Origin: an uncultured Desulfobulbaceae bacterium
GTDB lineage: Bacteria; Desulfobacterota; Desulfobulbia; Desulfobulbales; Desulfobulbaceae
DNA: 64,000 nucleotides
NCBI GenBank assembly: GCA_947259225.1
Contig: CAMYLK010000017.1
Coordinates: 1 to 64,000 of the forward strand
Reading direction: 5' to 3'
Shown here: piece after piece, positions 1 to 9,104 of the stretch
Numbering within the stretch: position 1 is the stretch's first letter
How the letters are laid out: each line of letters starts with the position of its first letter
Program-made: the position numbers and the translations under genes
Notes under the pieces: generated by a model
The model's input: only the letters and a program-made list of their open reading frames with translations
The model's database searches: none
Told to the model about the DNA's origin: nothing

Positions 1-2
1 AA

Positions 3-233
3 TTTGATGATTCTGCTGGTGAATGTAAGGCAGTTATCCAAAGCCCCTCGGGTGATCAGAAATTTTCACTCCATCCCTGCTGGGTAAAATCAACGAACAG
101 GGGGATGTACAAGACCGTCGGGTTTAAAATCGAAAACCCCCCTACCGGATGGCAGGATTTTATTAAGGAACTGGAAAAAGAATCCGGAAATTTTTCTTTT
201 TTACTTTTAGGTGATGATATTGACGATGAATGA
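3..233 (+). CDS. PilZ-type protein, C-terminal part (cut by left edge)
   Basis: The frame is open from the first full codon at position 3 to the TGA at 231-233, giving the last 76 residues of a protein that begins outside the window. It is clearly a paralogue of the next gene: both carry a PCW segment, then STNRGMYKT, GF.I.NPP and a trailing W, and both end with a short acidic tail. By analogy with the neighbour this is the C-terminal half of a PilZ-like domain, a fold that binds cyclic di-GMP. The N-terminal RxxxR loop that would show binding is not in view, so the ligand is inferred only. Confidence 0.75.
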   Translation, partial: FDDSAGECKAVIQSPSGDQKFSLHPCWVKSTNRGMYKTVGFKIENPPTGWQDFIKELEKESGNFSFLLLGDDIDDE

Positions 234-431
234 TTGAGGGACCTTGTATCAAAAGGGTGATCTCCTTAATCATGTTGAAATAGAAGGGTTTTTCATCTCC
301 ATTCCTTGACATAGCAAGCAAAAGATTAGAAAATACACAACTGGAAAGTATTGCTGCAGGAGCAAGCCGTTCCATTCAGCATTATTTTTCCCCAGGCAGG
401 TTTTCCTCTATGCGAAGAAAGAGAATTATGT

Positions 432-800
432 ATGGGAAAAAGCGATAGAAAGAGCACGCGCCATAGGACATTGGGCTTGATGTCGTATGTCTCCGATGGG
501 CATTCATCATTTATGGGAGTGGTGGAGGATATCTCTCAAAGCGGAGTGCGAATTGCCCAGATTCCGGCAGATTTTGACGATGATATTGATCACTGTACAG
601 CCGTTATTCATTGTCCTACCGGAGATTATACCATAACTCTCCAGCCGTGCTGGTCACGTTCTACGAACAGGGGCATGTATAAAACTATCGGCTTCCTGAT
701 TGTTAATCCCCCTCCGGACTGGCAAAGCATATTAGATCAGCTTGAGGAAGGTGCGGGCATGGAGCTTGGCTTCCTGGTTCTGGGTAACGACCAGGATTGA
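432..800 (+). CDS. PilZ domain protein
   Basis: A protein of 122 residues. The ATG at 432 is chosen because the preceding purine-rich stretch (GAAAGAGAA) can act as a ribosome binding site and because the PilZ signature starts just after it; an ATG at 351 in the same frame would add a 27-residue tail with no family resemblance. Seen in the sequence: an RKSTR loop (RxxxR) near the N terminus and EDISQSG (the D/NxSxxG motif) about 30 residues later, the two elements that bind cyclic di-GMP in PilZ proteins. No other domain is attached, so it is probably a stand-alone adaptor. Paralogues lie directly upstream and at 8338-8712. Confidence 0.8.
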   Translation: MGKSDRKSTRHRTLGLMSYVSDGHSSFMGVVEDISQSGVRIAQIPADFDDDIDHCTAVIHCPTGDYTITLQPCWSRSTNRGMYKTIGFLIVNPPPDWQSILDQLEEGAGMELGFLVLGNDQD

Positions 801-861
801 GAAAATAATCTACTCCCTTTTCGGGATTTCAAACAATTTTTTCGAGTAATTTAACCGGGCA

Positions 862-1182
862 TCAATGCGTATACATCAGGGCAAACTGGTGCGTGTCTGC
901 ATCTTCCCAGACAACCTTACCCTTAATCGGTACTGGCAGGCATTTGTTATTTGGCTGCTGGTTTGCTGCAGGTTGACAGACGAGTTTTAATTCCGTCCCC
1001 ACCGGGAGGGATCCGAAGTTGTCTACACGCATGCGGACACCGTATTTTCCAGCATCAAGAATTTCTCCGTAATGCCAACCATCGGAACTTGCAATGGCAC
1101 GTGGAGAGCTGATTATGATGGGAAAGTTCATTGTATATCTCCGGCAGCTACGGCGTTCATTCTCAAGCACGGCAAACCTCAT
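862..1182 (-). CDS. PilZ-like domain protein, degenerate
   Basis: A protein of 106 residues. Near the N terminus RRSCRRY contains an RxxxR loop. About 25 residues further, ILDAGKYGVRMRV has the position and flanking hydrophobic pattern of the PilZ D/NxSxxG motif, but the serine is replaced by glycine. The C terminus (KGKVVWEDA....FALMY) matches the last strands of PilZ domains. Cyclic di-GMP binding is therefore possible but weakened. It is more distant from the three other PilZ proteins here and lies convergent with the 432-800 gene. No clear ribosome binding site precedes the ATG at 1182. Confidence 0.65.
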   Translation of the reverse strand: MRFAVLENERRSCRRYTMNFPIIISSPRAIASSDGWHYGEILDAGKYGVRMRVDNFGSLPVGTELKLVCQPAANQQPNNKCLPVPIKGKVVWEDADTHQFALMYTH

Positions 1183-1250
1183 TTCATCGATATTAAACAG
1201 TTTGTCTTGCTTGGATTATACGGTTTGACGGGCAAGAAACAAGAAAAAAT

Positions 1251-1275
1251 GAAGAGCCTGGGTAAAAAACTCTTC
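1251..1275 (-). terminator. Possible intrinsic terminator after the cysteine/methionine operon
   Basis: On the minus strand a 6-bp stem (GAAGAG with CTCTTC, 13-base loop) is followed by a run of T. It lies 23 bases past the end of the MOSC gene, the last gene of the operon. The stem is short and the loop long, so the call is weak. Confidence 0.4.
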
Positions 1276-1297
1276 AGGAGATTTTATTTACTGGTTA

Positions 1298-1744
1298 TTA
1301 TGAAGATTCTTTCACGTTGATGTTGTCTCCGCAGCGAATAATGCCGGGAGTAATGACCTTGGCAAAAATACCCTCCCTGGGCATGATGCAGTCGCCAACC
1401 TGTTGAAAAATTGCACAACCTTTATGACATTTTTTCCCGATCTGGGTGACTTCAAGCTCGGTTTCCCCGGCTACCAACATGGTTCCCACGGGGAGGGTGG
1501 CAAGCTCGATGCCTTTCGTAGTGATGTTTTCAGCAAAGACACCCGGGTCAAGCTCCAGACCCTTGGCCCGCATGAAATCAATGGATTCCTCGGCCAGCAG
1601 ACTGACCTGCCGATGCCAGTTGCCGGCATGCGCGTCACCTTCTATGCCGTGATCAACAGCCAGCCGGACCTCATTAACCGGGTCCTTGGTCACGCCCTTG
1701 GCAGTACTGATATTCAGAGAAATAATTGTTGCCATTTTTCCCAT
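1298..1744 (-). CDS. MOSC domain protein
   Basis: A protein of 148 residues made of a single MOSC domain (the molybdenum cofactor sulfurase C-terminal fold). The family core is visible: GIEGDAHAG..HRQVSLL near residue 35, FAENITTKGI near residue 70, and a Cys cluster KKCHKGCAIF near residue 105, whose cysteines are the proposed sulfur-carrying sites of MOSC proteins. It begins three bases after the cysK stop codon, so it is the last gene of a sulfur-amino-acid operon; a role in sulfur transfer or in handling a sulfurated cofactor fits. The start may be ATG 1744 or ATG 1735 three codons later. Confidence 0.82.
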   Translation of the reverse strand: MGKMATIISLNISTAKGVTKDPVNEVRLAVDHGIEGDAHAGNWHRQVSLLAEESIDFMRAKGLELDPGVFAENITTKGIELATLPVGTMLVAGETELEVTQIGKKCHKGCAIFQQVGDCIMPREGIFAKVITPGIIRCGDNINVKESS

Positions 1745-1747
1745 ATA

Positions 1748-2674
1748 TTATTGTTGCATAAGGGCGGTGCTCAGGTATCGTTCTCCGGTGTCAGGCAGAA
1801 TGACTACCGCATGTTTCCCTTTATTTTCAGGTTGTGATGCAAGTTTTTTCGCTGCAGCAACTGCTGCTCCGGAAGATATACCACACAAGATACCTTCGCG
1901 TCGAGCAACTTCTCGGGCTGTTTCAAATGCTTCGTCGTTTGTCACCTGAACGATCTCGTCAATGACAGACCGGTCAAGAACATCGGGGACAAAACCCGCG
2001 CCTATTCCCTGGATTTTATGAGGTCCCGGTTTTCCTCCAGACAGTACCGGTGAATCGGCAGGCTCAACAGCCACCACCTGTAGATTCGGCTGTTTTTCCT
2101 TGAGCAGGCCGCCCGCACCGGTAATCGTACCGCCTGTACCGACACCGGAGACAAAAATGTCTATCTGGCCTTCTGTCTGTTCCCAGATTTCAATGCCGGT
2201 AGTCAGGCGGTGAATCTCAGGGTTGGCCGGATTGGCGAACTGATCTGGCATCCAGCCGCCAGGAGTTTCGGTGACCAGTTCATGCGCTTTATTTATGGCC
2301 CCGCGCATCCCCAGTTCTCCCGGGGTCAGGACAAGTTGAGCTCCAAAGTGCTGCAGCAGTTTGCGGCGTTCGATGCTCATGGTTTCCGGCATGGTCAGGA
2401 TCAGCTTGTATCCCCGGCACGCTGAAACAAAGGCCAGGCCAATCCCGGTGTTACCACTGGTCGGTTCAATAATGGTTGTATCAGAAGTCAGGAAGCCGTC
2501 TCTTTCTGCGGCATCTATCATGGCCACCGCTATCCTGTCCTTGACACAGCCAACAGGGTTGCCCGACTCCATTTTGCCCATGATGTCCACCCCCAGGTCT
2601 CTACTCAAGCTGTTGAGGCGGACAAGGGGAGTGTTGCCGACAGAAAGGGTTATATCATTTTTCAGATTTTCCAT
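1748..2674 (-). CDS. cysK: Cysteine synthase (O-acetylserine sulfhydrylase)
   Basis: A 308-residue cytoplasmic PLP enzyme that makes cysteine from O-acetylserine and sulfide. Visible hallmarks are the PLP lysine at residue 45 in GCVKDR, the substrate loop [10 protein letters not shown], the phosphate-binding loop [11 protein letters not shown] and the C-terminal GISSGAA. The lysine motif has Cys where many family members have Ser (SVKDR). The ATG at 2674 follows AAAGGAAA and gives the usual family start; a start at 2704 would add ten residues lying inside the upstream gene. The first 20 bases overlap the 3' end of the serine acetyltransferase gene, so the two consecutive enzymes of cysteine synthesis are translationally coupled. 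Confidence 0.95.
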   Translation of the reverse strand: MENLKNDITLSVGNTPLVRLNSLSRDLGVDIMGKMESGNPVGCVKDRIAVAMIDAAERDGFLTSDTTIIEPTSGNTGIGLAFVSACRGYKLILTMPETMSIERRKLLQHFGAQLVLTPGELGMRGAINKAHELVTETPGGWMPDQFANPANPEIHRLTTGIEIWEQTEGQIDIFVSGVGTGGTITGAGGLLKEKQPNLQVVAVEPADSPVLSGGKPGPHKIQGIGAGFVPDVLDRSVIDEIVQVTNDEAFETAREVARREGILCGISSGAAVAAAKKLASQPENKGKHAVVILPDTGERYLSTALMQQ

Positions 2675-3656
2675 TTGTTTTTTCCTTTTTGCCAAGATAG
2701 ACAAGTTCGGGTTGTTCGAGGATTACCTTGGTATCACTGCCGACACTTTCCGTCAACCAGACGTTACCGCCAACAATTGATCGTGCACCGATTACTGTAT
2801 CGCCTCCGAGGATAGTAGCGTTTGCATAAATGATAACGTCGTCTTCAATAGTCGGATGGCGTTTTGTGTCCCGGAGTTCAGCCCCGGCATTACGCGGCAG
2901 GGAAAGCGCGCCGAGGGTAACACCCTGGTATACGCGTACGCGGTTGCCGATTTCCGTAGTTTCTCCTACAACAACACCTGATCCGTGATCGATAAAAAAA
3001 CTGTGGCCGATCTCGGCCCCCGGGTTTATGTCGATGGATGTACGGCTGTAGGCATACTCACTCATGATACGTGGTATTATCGGCACCCCAAGTTCAACAA
3101 GTCGGTGGGCTATCCTGTAGACAAGAGTGGCAAAAAAACCGGGATAACTGAAAATTACTTCATCAGCGTTCTTTGCCGCCGGATCTCCCTGCAGGGTTGC
3201 CTTAATATCGAGTTCAAGCTGTTCCTTGATCTCCGGAAGGGACTTGATGAGAACGGAGGCAATCTGGTATGAGCGCTCTCCGCACTTGGTGCATGTTTTG
3301 TTGTGCCGGAAACAGTCGTGGCGGATTGCCGAACTTACCTGTTTGGCAAGGTCTTCGTAAAATGTGCTCAACAACTGGCCCAGGTGATATTCCAGATTTT
3401 CATTACCGAGTATCACTCCAGTGAAGTAGCCTGGAAAAAGGATCTGCTGGGCGTGGAGGATAAGTTTTTTTACCTCATGTTTTGAGGGAATCGGCACCGG
3501 TTCCTTATGGCTTGACCATTTTTCCGTTGCAAATCCGGCGGAAAGCTTTTTAACAATTGGCGGCACAACGCTGAAGTGGCTTTCAGCCGGCTGGACATCA
3601 GTATTGCATTCGCCGGACAGTATATCTTTTTTTCCCATAACTTTGAGTTTTTTCAT
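2655..3656 (-). CDS. cysE: Serine O-acetyltransferase, long form
   Basis: About 333 residues. It transfers acetyl from acetyl-CoA to serine, the first committed step of cysteine synthesis. The C-terminal half is a left-handed hexapeptide beta-helix (repeats such as [15 protein letters not shown] and [15 protein letters not shown]) with the catalytic HGSG histidine and the GVTLGAL turn. The N-terminal half, with [12 protein letters not shown] and [11 protein letters not shown], is the longer helical domain of the plant/EpsC-like class rather than the short enterobacterial one. It sits five bases or more after metW and overlaps cysK. The start is uncertain: ATG 3656 (used) or GTG 3668. The extreme C terminus shows no clear Ile tail for cysK complex formation. 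Confidence 0.92.
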   Translation of the reverse strand: MKKLKVMGKKDILSGECNTDVQPAESHFSVVPPIVKKLSAGFATEKWSSHKEPVPIPSKHEVKKLILHAQQILFPGYFTGVILGNENLEYHLGQLLSTFYEDLAKQVSSAIRHDCFRHNKTCTKCGERSYQIASVLIKSLPEIKEQLELDIKATLQGDPAAKNADEVIFSYPGFFATLVYRIAHRLVELGVPIIPRIMSEYAYSRTSIDINPGAEIGHSFFIDHGSGVVVGETTEIGNRVRVYQGVTLGALSLPRNAGAELRDTKRHPTIEDDVIIYANATILGGDTVIGARSIVGGNVWLTESVGSDTKVILEQPELVYLGKKEKTNGKSEK

Positions 3657-3672
3657 GTTCCGCACCACTTAT

Positions 3673-4305
3673 TCAGGCCGGGCGCTCTAGCATCATTATG
3701 CCGTAGGTTGCCCGGAGGTTGGTAAAATATTTAATAATATGCCCTTCCCGATCATGGTGATGAGTGTTGATTGCCACCTCACGAGCTATACGCACACCTG
3801 TCATTCTGAGGAACCGTTTAAAGTCACTGATGGTTATAACCCTGATATTTGGCGTGTTGTACCATTCGTATGGAAGCTGATCAGTGACCGGGGCGTGCCC
3901 GGTAAAAAGAACCTGCATGCGGACAAGCCAGTGACCGAAGTTGGGAAAACTGACAATCACCCGTTTTCCCACCCGTAGAAGTTCGGGAATAAGTTCCTGC
4001 GGGTCCATCACCTGCTGCAGGGTCTGGCTGAGAATAACATAGTCAAAACTGAGATCGGGGTAATCATGCACCTCTTCCATGAAGTTGCCCTGCAGTACGT
4101 TTAACCCGCGCTCGATACATTTAGTCGCTTTTTCCTCAGACTGTTCTATGCCGGTGCCATGAATCTGCTTATACTGGGTGAGATGGTACAGGAGGTCACC
4201 ATTGCCGCAGCCGAGATCAAGCACACGGGAACCCGGATTGATCCAGGAAGCAATGATCTGCAGGTCAAAACGGGTGTTTTCAAGCTGTTCTGTTTCAACA
4301 TTCAC
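3673..4305 (-). CDS. metW: MetW, methionine biosynthesis methyltransferase-fold protein
   Basis: A 210-residue protein with a class-I SAM-binding fold: [13 protein letters not shown] near residue 36 is motif I, and the acidic VILSQTLQQ near residue 95 follows. MetW proteins are the partners of homoserine O-acetyltransferase in many proteobacteria and are needed for its full activity. This agrees with the arrangement here, where metW starts 11 bases inside the end of metX. The C terminus ([14 protein letters not shown]) matches the family. No enzymatic methyltransfer is implied by what can be seen. Confidence 0.93.
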   Translation of the reverse strand: MNVETEQLENTRFDLQIIASWINPGSRVLDLGCGNGDLLYHLTQYKQIHGTGIEQSEEKATKCIERGLNVLQGNFMEEVHDYPDLSFDYVILSQTLQQVMDPQELIPELLRVGKRVIVSFPNFGHWLVRMQVLFTGHAPVTDQLPYEWYNTPNIRVITISDFKRFLRMTGVRIAREVAINTHHHDREGHIIKYFTNLRATYGIMMLERPA

Positions 4306-5437
4306 GGCTGATCCTATCTAGAAAACCACTGATTATTTTATCCATCTGCACATTGGGCATCAGAAACGCGTCATGGCCCCAGCGGGCATCAATCTCACAG
4401 AAGCTGACATCACTCCCGTTCTTTTTGAGGGCGGCAACAATGGCCTTGGACTGATACGTAGGGTAGAGCCAGTCCGAGGAGAACGAGATGACCAGGAAGC
4501 GTACACCTGCCAGCTTGTCGTTGACAAGCAGGTTTCCATCGCCCCGTTCCAGGTCAAAATAATCTGAAGCCTTGGTTATATAGAGCAGTGAGTTGGCGTC
4601 AAAGCGGGCAACGAATTTTGAGCCCTGGTGGCGCAGGTAGCTTTCCACTTCAAAATCGCCGTTAAAATCATACGACAAAGTGGATCGGTTCTGCAGCCGC
4701 CGTCCGAATTTACTGCGCATCGAATCGTCAGACAGGTATGTGACATGGCCAATCATTCGGGCGACAGCCAGGCCGTGATCCGGGCCCTGGCCATCGTAAT
4801 AGTTGCCGCCACGCCAATTGGGATCGGTCATGATTGCCTGGCGTGCCACTTCGTTAAAAGCGATAGCCTGGGCTGAATGACGGGTTGTGGTGGCAATGGG
4901 GATGGCGGACCGGACCATTTCCGGATAATCGACACACCAGCGAAGTACCTGCATGCCCCCGACAGAGCCGCCCATCATGGACATTATTTTATCAATGCCC
5001 AGATGGTCCATGAGATGTTTCTGTGCTTTCACCATGTCCTTGATTGTGACCATGGGAAAATCAAATCCATAAGGTTTGCCGGTTTTAGGATTAACGGATG
5101 TCGGTCCGGTTGTTCCCATGCAACTCCCGAGAATATTGGAGCAGATTACAAAGTATCGGTTGGTGTCAACCGGTTTTCCCGGACCGACCATACTGTCCCA
5201 CCAGCCTGGCCTCTTGTCTTCACCACTGTAATATCCAGCGACGTGGGAGTCACCGGAGCAGGCATGCAGGATAAGCACACCATTGCTCTTGTCCTCATTG
5301 AGAGTGCCAAGGGTTTCATAGGCCAGGGTTATCGGCCCGAGCCTGGCGCCTGAATCCAGGACCATTTCGTCCGGCGGTTCGGCAAAGGTGAAAAATTTTT
5401 TTTCAACCTGGAGTGATGTGTGTGTGTTGTCTGTCAC
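4295..5437 (-). CDS. metX: Homoserine O-acetyltransferase
   Basis: A 380-residue alpha/beta hydrolase-fold enzyme that acetylates homoserine, opening the direct-sulfhydrylation route to methionine. The nucleophile elbow GGSVGGMQ places the catalytic serine at residue 158. The triad partners are expected in FSSDWLYP and WGHDAFL near the C terminus. [12 protein letters not shown], a family hallmark, is present. It is the first gene of the run metX-metW-cysE-cysK-MOSC, so the cell appears to co-express the O-acetylhomoserine and O-acetylserine branches that compete for sulfide. No homocysteine synthase (metY) lies in the window. No ribosome binding site is obvious ahead of ATG 5437. Confidence 0.95.
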   Translation of the reverse strand: MTDNTHTSLQVEKKFFTFAEPPDEMVLDSGARLGPITLAYETLGTLNEDKSNGVLILHACSGDSHVAGYYSGEDKRPGWWDSMVGPGKPVDTNRYFVICSNILGSCMGTTGPTSVNPKTGKPYGFDFPMVTIKDMVKAQKHLMDHLGIDKIMSMMGGSVGGMQVLRWCVDYPEMVRSAIPIATTTRHSAQAIAFNEVARQAIMTDPNWRGGNYYDGQGPDHGLAVARMIGHVTYLSDDSMRSKFGRRLQNRSTLSYDFNGDFEVESYLRHQGSKFVARFDANSLLYITKASDYFDLERGDGNLLVNDKLAGVRFLVISFSSDWLYPTYQSKAIVAALKKNGSDVSFCEIDARWGHDAFLMPNVQMDKIISGFLDRISREC

Positions 5438-5538
5438 GTTTTTTTATTTTGTTAATCAGTAGAATTAACTGGATAATTCCTCTTATAGTATACCACCATG
5501 TAGCACATAAGGGGAGAAAATAAAAGATATTTGTCTGT

Positions 5539-5568
5539 TTGACCCGCCCGGTTGGTGAATGTTAAAAT
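5539..5568 (+). promoter_or_regulatory. Candidate sigma-70 promoter for the porin operon
   Basis: In the 356-base gap between metX and the porin gene, TTGACC at 5539 and TAAAAT at 5563 are separated by 18 bases, a fair -35/-10 pair reading rightwards, about 225 bases before the porin ATG. The rest of the gap is AT-rich and no other feature was recognised in it. Confidence 0.4.
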
Positions 5569-5793
5569 ACATAATAGGAGAAATTTTCAGTTTTTATTTT
5601 TTCTGCCCTGTTTGCCATAGCCGTTTCCGGTTTTTTTCAGCCGGCCCAGAACCGGAACATTGTACTTTTGTGATCGATGATTTAAGAGGTAATCACAAAC
5701 TTGTGCAGTTTCAATGAGAGTTTGTCCTGTTTGGCGAATTTTCGATAATCAACTTTATCCGCTGTTGTCTGTTTATTTTACAAGGAGGATGGG

Positions 5794-7074
5794 ATGAAAA
5801 AAGTTTTTGTAGCGGCAATTATCGCAATTTCTGTTTGGGGTATGACAGGGTTGGCACTGGCAGGCCCCGGCAGGGATGATTTGATGATGGAACTCAAAAA
5901 TCTGGTGGAGAGACAGCAGAGACAGCTCGATGCCCAGGCCAGCGAGATTGCCCGGCTGAAGGAGCAGATGGCTGAATTGAATGGTACACAGGCCGTTGTT
6001 TCGGAAAAGCTGGCAGCAGTAGAATCACAGGGTGATAAAGTATCTGTTTCTCCCGGCAACAAACATGCCGAGGTCCAGCTGTACGGTCACGTCAACCGGG
6101 CTGTTCTCTGGGCGGATGACGGCAACTCCTCAAAAACCTACTTTGTCGACAACTCTAACTCCATGACTCGGCTCGGTATTAAAGGGAAGGTTCAGGCAAC
6201 GGATGATTTCAGTGTGGGCACCTGGATCGAATATGGTATTAGAACCAATCCTTCAACAGTCGTTGATCAACTCGATGAAACATCATTTGAAGGAGACATC
6301 TTAAAGCGCCAACTTGACCTGTATCTCAAGTCCAAGAAATTCGGAAAGGTAGCACTTGGATTCGGCAGCACTGCCTCTGACGGAACATCGGAAGTCGATT
6401 TATCCGGGACAGCTGTTGTCACTTACTCGGCCATTTCAGATCTTGCCGGTGGTCAGTTGTTTTACGATAAGCAGAACAATATGCTGACCGGAATTGATAT
6501 AGGTGACGTATTTACTAATATAGATGGTTTAAGTCGTCGGGACAGGATCAGGTATGATTCACCAAGTTTCAGCGGGTTCAGTGTTTCCGGTTCCTATGGC
6601 TCAAATTACATGGGCGACATTGCTCTTCGCTACAGCCGTGATTTTTCAGGAGCAAAGTTTGCTGCAGGAGCTGCCTGGTCAAGCCCGGGTGATTTCATAC
6701 CTGTCGCAGATGATCAATATAATGGATCGCTGTCGGTGTTGTTGAAAAACGGATTGAATGCAACTCTTGCAGGCGGATTTCGAACAATGAAGGATGACAG
6801 CAGCGATGATACTAATTTCTGGTATGCAAAACTTGGATATCAGGCCAAAGTGTTCACCTTTGGCCAAAGCAATGTTTCTGCTGATTATGGCCAGTCGCAA
6901 CATTTGGTTATGAATGATGACACGGCCTCTACTTTTGGCCTGGCCTTTGTTCAAAATATAAAAGACTGGGGCACGGAGCTCTACATTGCGTACCGGTGGC
7001 ATGAACTTGATCGGGATAACGAAGATTTTGGAGATATTAACACTGTGATGAGTGGTGCCCGGGTTAAATTTTAA
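5794..7074 (+). CDS. Outer-membrane porin with coiled-coil N terminus
   Basis: A 426-residue exported protein. Residues 1-23 are a clear signal peptide ending in ALA. Residues 30-75 are a heptad-rich coiled coil (QRQLDAQASEIARLKEQMAEL), the typical trimerisation or peptidoglycan-binding start of delta-proteobacterial porins. The rest alternates in the pattern of a beta-barrel (LYGHVNRAVLWADDG, TRLGIKGK, GTWIEYGI), and the last residue is Phe, the usual outer-membrane insertion signal. A strong ribosome binding site (AAGGAGG) precedes the ATG. It leads a three-gene plus-strand operon. The transported substrate cannot be read from the sequence. Confidence 0.88.
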   Translation: MKKVFVAAIIAISVWGMTGLALAGPGRDDLMMELKNLVERQQRQLDAQASEIARLKEQMAELNGTQAVVSEKLAAVESQGDKVSVSPGNKHAEVQLYGHVNRAVLWADDGNSSKTYFVDNSNSMTRLGIKGKVQATDDFSVGTWIEYGIRTNPSTVVDQLDETSFEGDILKRQLDLYLKSKKFGKVALGFGSTASDGTSEVDLSGTAVVTYSAISDLAGGQLFYDKQNNMLTGIDIGDVFTNIDGLSRRDRIRYDSPSFSGFSVSGSYGSNYMGDIALRYSRDFSGAKFAAGAAWSSPGDFIPVADDQYNGSLSVLLKNGLNATLAGGFRTMKDDSSDDTNFWYAKLGYQAKVFTFGQSNVSADYGQSQHLVMNDDTASTFGLAFVQNIKDWGTELYIAYRWHELDRDNEDFGDINTVMSGARVKF

Positions 7075-7086
7075 GTACTACTGAAA

Positions 7087-7308
7087 ATGAAAAGGCTGAT
7101 ACCTCTCATTCTTCTGTGTACCTTAATTATCAGCGGCTGTTCCGCAGGTAAAGATTTTACCTACGAACCTCCTCAGGAGAGCCCTCCCGGTCCTGGTTTG
7201 TTCTCCGGTGAAGATGGGGTGTTCACAATCTATGGTGAAGATTCCATGAAAAAAACTGACGAGAAGCCTGCAGCAAAACAGGAGGAAGAAACGGAACAGT
7301 CCAAATGA
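7087..7308 (+). CDS. Small lipoprotein
   Basis: A protein of 73 residues. A lipobox (IISGC) puts the lipidated cysteine at residue 18 after a short hydrophobic signal. The mature part is about 55 residues, rich in Pro, Glu and Lys and without a recognisable domain. It starts 12 bases after the porin stop and its own stop overlaps the start of the next gene (ATGA), so all three genes are probably co-translated. It may anchor or assist the neighbouring porin, but nothing in the sequence shows this directly. Confidence 0.75.
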   Translation: MKRLIPLILLCTLIISGCSAGKDFTYEPPQESPPGPGLFSGEDGVFTIYGEDSMKKTDEKPAAKQEEETEQSK

Positions 7309-8264
7309 ACGTAAAAGATATATTTAACATTCTTCGCCATTTCCTGGTTGTGGTAAAATTTTACCCATTGAGATGGCGAAGATTTTTTTTAATTCTTGCG
7401 ATTCTTATGATTCCGCCAACTTCCAATGCTGAAGATGTTCCGCAAGGGTTCTTTAAACAAGTAATCCTGGAAACCGGTCAGTTTGTCGTCGTAGCTGAAG
7501 GGCAGGGCGAACCAAGAAGCATAGGCAGCTACAGTGTCCGGCTGTATTCCGGAAAAGAAAAAAAGTTCCCCTTTGATGATTTTCTGGGAGGCTTGGTGCG
7601 GCCCCGGGACGGTTTTGTCGAGAAGCTCGCGATAGTTGATCTGGATAACCACGGGGACCTGGGACTCGTGGTTATTGTCCGCAATGCAGGCAGCGGTTCA
7701 TACCTCTCTGCTGATGCATTTGTACTTTCCGGCAGCACAATATCATTTTTACAGTCAGTCTCCGGGATTTCAGGTGATGCGGATCCGGTTGATATACTTA
7801 AAGAACAAATTAATGCCAGCACCGAATTGACCGTGAAGAGCAGGGGCTCGTCATGTGGAAAAGCTAATGCCGGCAGCGAGTTGGATCTCCCTGCGAAAGG
7901 TAGCAATGTATCGTTAAGCCGGATCAAGGAAATTTGTGTAAACTATGGCCTGAATGATTTGCTGACAAAGATTGAAAAAGACCCTCCTCCTAATCCATTC
8001 ACAAGTGATGGCTGTTCTATGTGGTTCGGCACGTGGAAAGGAGTCAGTCTTTACCCCGCCTGTTTTCTCCATGATCTCAAGTACTGGGCCGGCTATCCGG
8101 GTGAAGAAATTGCCCGGCTTTCTGCCGATGCAGAGCTGATGATTGATATTGCCTGTCTGACCGGTTCAACCAGCATGGCGGAAACCATGTTCCAGGGAAC
8201 CCGGCGCGGTGGACATGAAATGTATAAACAGTCCTTTTCCTGGGGATTCGGGCGAAATCAGTAA
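7305..8264 (+). CDS. Exported protein with phospholipase-A2-like C-terminal domain
   Basis: A protein of 319 residues. A hydrophobic segment around residues 26-40 ending in SNA looks like an internal signal peptide or anchor after a basic start. The middle part (residues 45-200) is not recognised. The end contains DGCSMWFGTW and CFLHDLKYWAG, with the His-Asp pair at residues 256-257. This is the arrangement of secreted PLA2-like folds, in which a paired-cysteine helix carries a catalytic HD, and it is followed by a helix with SADAEL. A lipid-acting or structural role is inferred only. The gene overlaps the lipoprotein stop by four bases and closes the porin operon. Confidence 0.65.
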   Translation: MNVKDIFNILRHFLVVVKFYPLRWRRFFLILAILMIPPTSNAEDVPQGFFKQVILETGQFVVVAEGQGEPRSIGSYSVRLYSGKEKKFPFDDFLGGLVRPRDGFVEKLAIVDLDNHGDLGLVVIVRNAGSGSYLSADAFVLSGSTISFLQSVSGISGDADPVDILKEQINASTELTVKSRGSSCGKANAGSELDLPAKGSNVSLSRIKEICVNYGLNDLLTKIEKDPPPNPFTSDGCSMWFGTWKGVSLYPACFLHDLKYWAGYPGEEIARLSADAELMIDIACLTGSTSMAETMFQGTRRGGHEMYKQSFSWGFGRNQ

Positions 8265-8337
8265 TTTTGATTTTAAGAGGTTAGGTTGGAATGCTCAGGG
8301 TTGAAAAGTCAGTCCACCGTGTTCTCTTGCAGCATCC

Positions 8338-8712
8338 TTAAGCCTTGTGCTGTAGAAGTCTGACGGGATCCCGACTTTTTAAGACAAACTCTTTCCAGGG
8401 GGTCGAAGGGTTGTCGATACGAAAACCAATCATTTTGTACATACCGCTGTTGGTTTCTACTTTCCAGCACGGCTGGAGCTGTATTTTGTAATCACGGTTC
8501 GGTCCATGTACGATGCTCGTGTATTTTTCAGCACGGTAGCCAAAATGTAATGGTATTTGTGAGACCCGCAAACCGGTGGCGGAGACATCCTCAATAACCC
8601 CAATACAGGCCGATTTTCCGTCCCAGATACTGGACATCAAGCCCATAGTGGCAAGTCGTTCGGCAACTCTTCGATTAGCTTCCATGATTCTTTCCCGAAA
8701 ATTTTTTTCCAC
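8338..8712 (-). CDS. PilZ domain protein
   Basis: A 124-residue single-domain protein. RVAER near residue 16 gives the RxxxR loop and EDVSATG near residue 43 the D/NxSxxG motif, so both cyclic di-GMP contact elements are intact. The second half (LQPCWKVETNSGMYKMIGF) is homologous to the two PilZ proteins at the left edge, from which it seems to have arisen by duplication. It lies convergent with the porin operon and downstream of the ECF sigma group but separated from it by a different small gene. Confidence 0.8.
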   Translation of the reverse strand: MEKNFRERIMEANRRVAERLATMGLMSSIWDGKSACIGVIEDVSATGLRVSQIPLHFGYRAEKYTSIVHGPNRDYKIQLQPCWKVETNSGMYKMIGFRIDNPSTPWKEFVLKSRDPVRLLQHKA

Positions 8713-8735
8713 CCTCTATGTTCGGGCAGGAATAT

Positions 8736-9092
8736 TTATTCTACTTCTTCAAGTTGAGTTATGCTCATAAACGCAGAGCGGGTATCTGCATCGTATTCTA
8801 TCGTGACCGTTATGTTTCCATCGAGCATTGGGATAAAATCCATGAGCCCCTCGTCAATCATGTCTTCTAAAAATTTTATAGCTTCGGTGGTAATCGCTGT
8901 CACTGTCATGCCGTCTTCCGGGATCTCATAAAAATCCACTGCAGTATGGGGCGTATCGGCAACAAGGTCATCAATCATGGCATACACTTCTTCGTCAACC
9001 ATGCCCTCGGCCATGTGATGAGAGAACGCCCCGTAAGTGGTGAACAGGAAAAAAGTAAATGCAACGACAAGACTACCGAGTATTTTTTTCAT
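8736..9092 (-). CDS. Small exported acidic protein
   Basis: A protein of 118 residues with a signal peptide (residues 1-24, cleavage near AFS-HH). The mature protein is strongly acidic and has no cysteine. An N-terminal HHMAEG stretch could bind metal. I do not recognise the family. It is separated from the DUF2202 gene by about a dozen bases on the same strand, so it is likely the last member of the ECF-linked group. The ATG follows AAAGGAGG, a good ribosome binding site. Confidence 0.7.
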   Translation of the reverse strand: MKKILGSLVVAFTFFLFTTYGAFSHHMAEGMVDEEVYAMIDDLVADTPHTAVDFYEIPEDGMTVTAITTEAIKFLEDMIDEGLMDFIPMLDGNITVTIEYDADTRSAFMSITQLEEVE

Positions 9093-9104
9093 GATGCACC
9101 TCCT

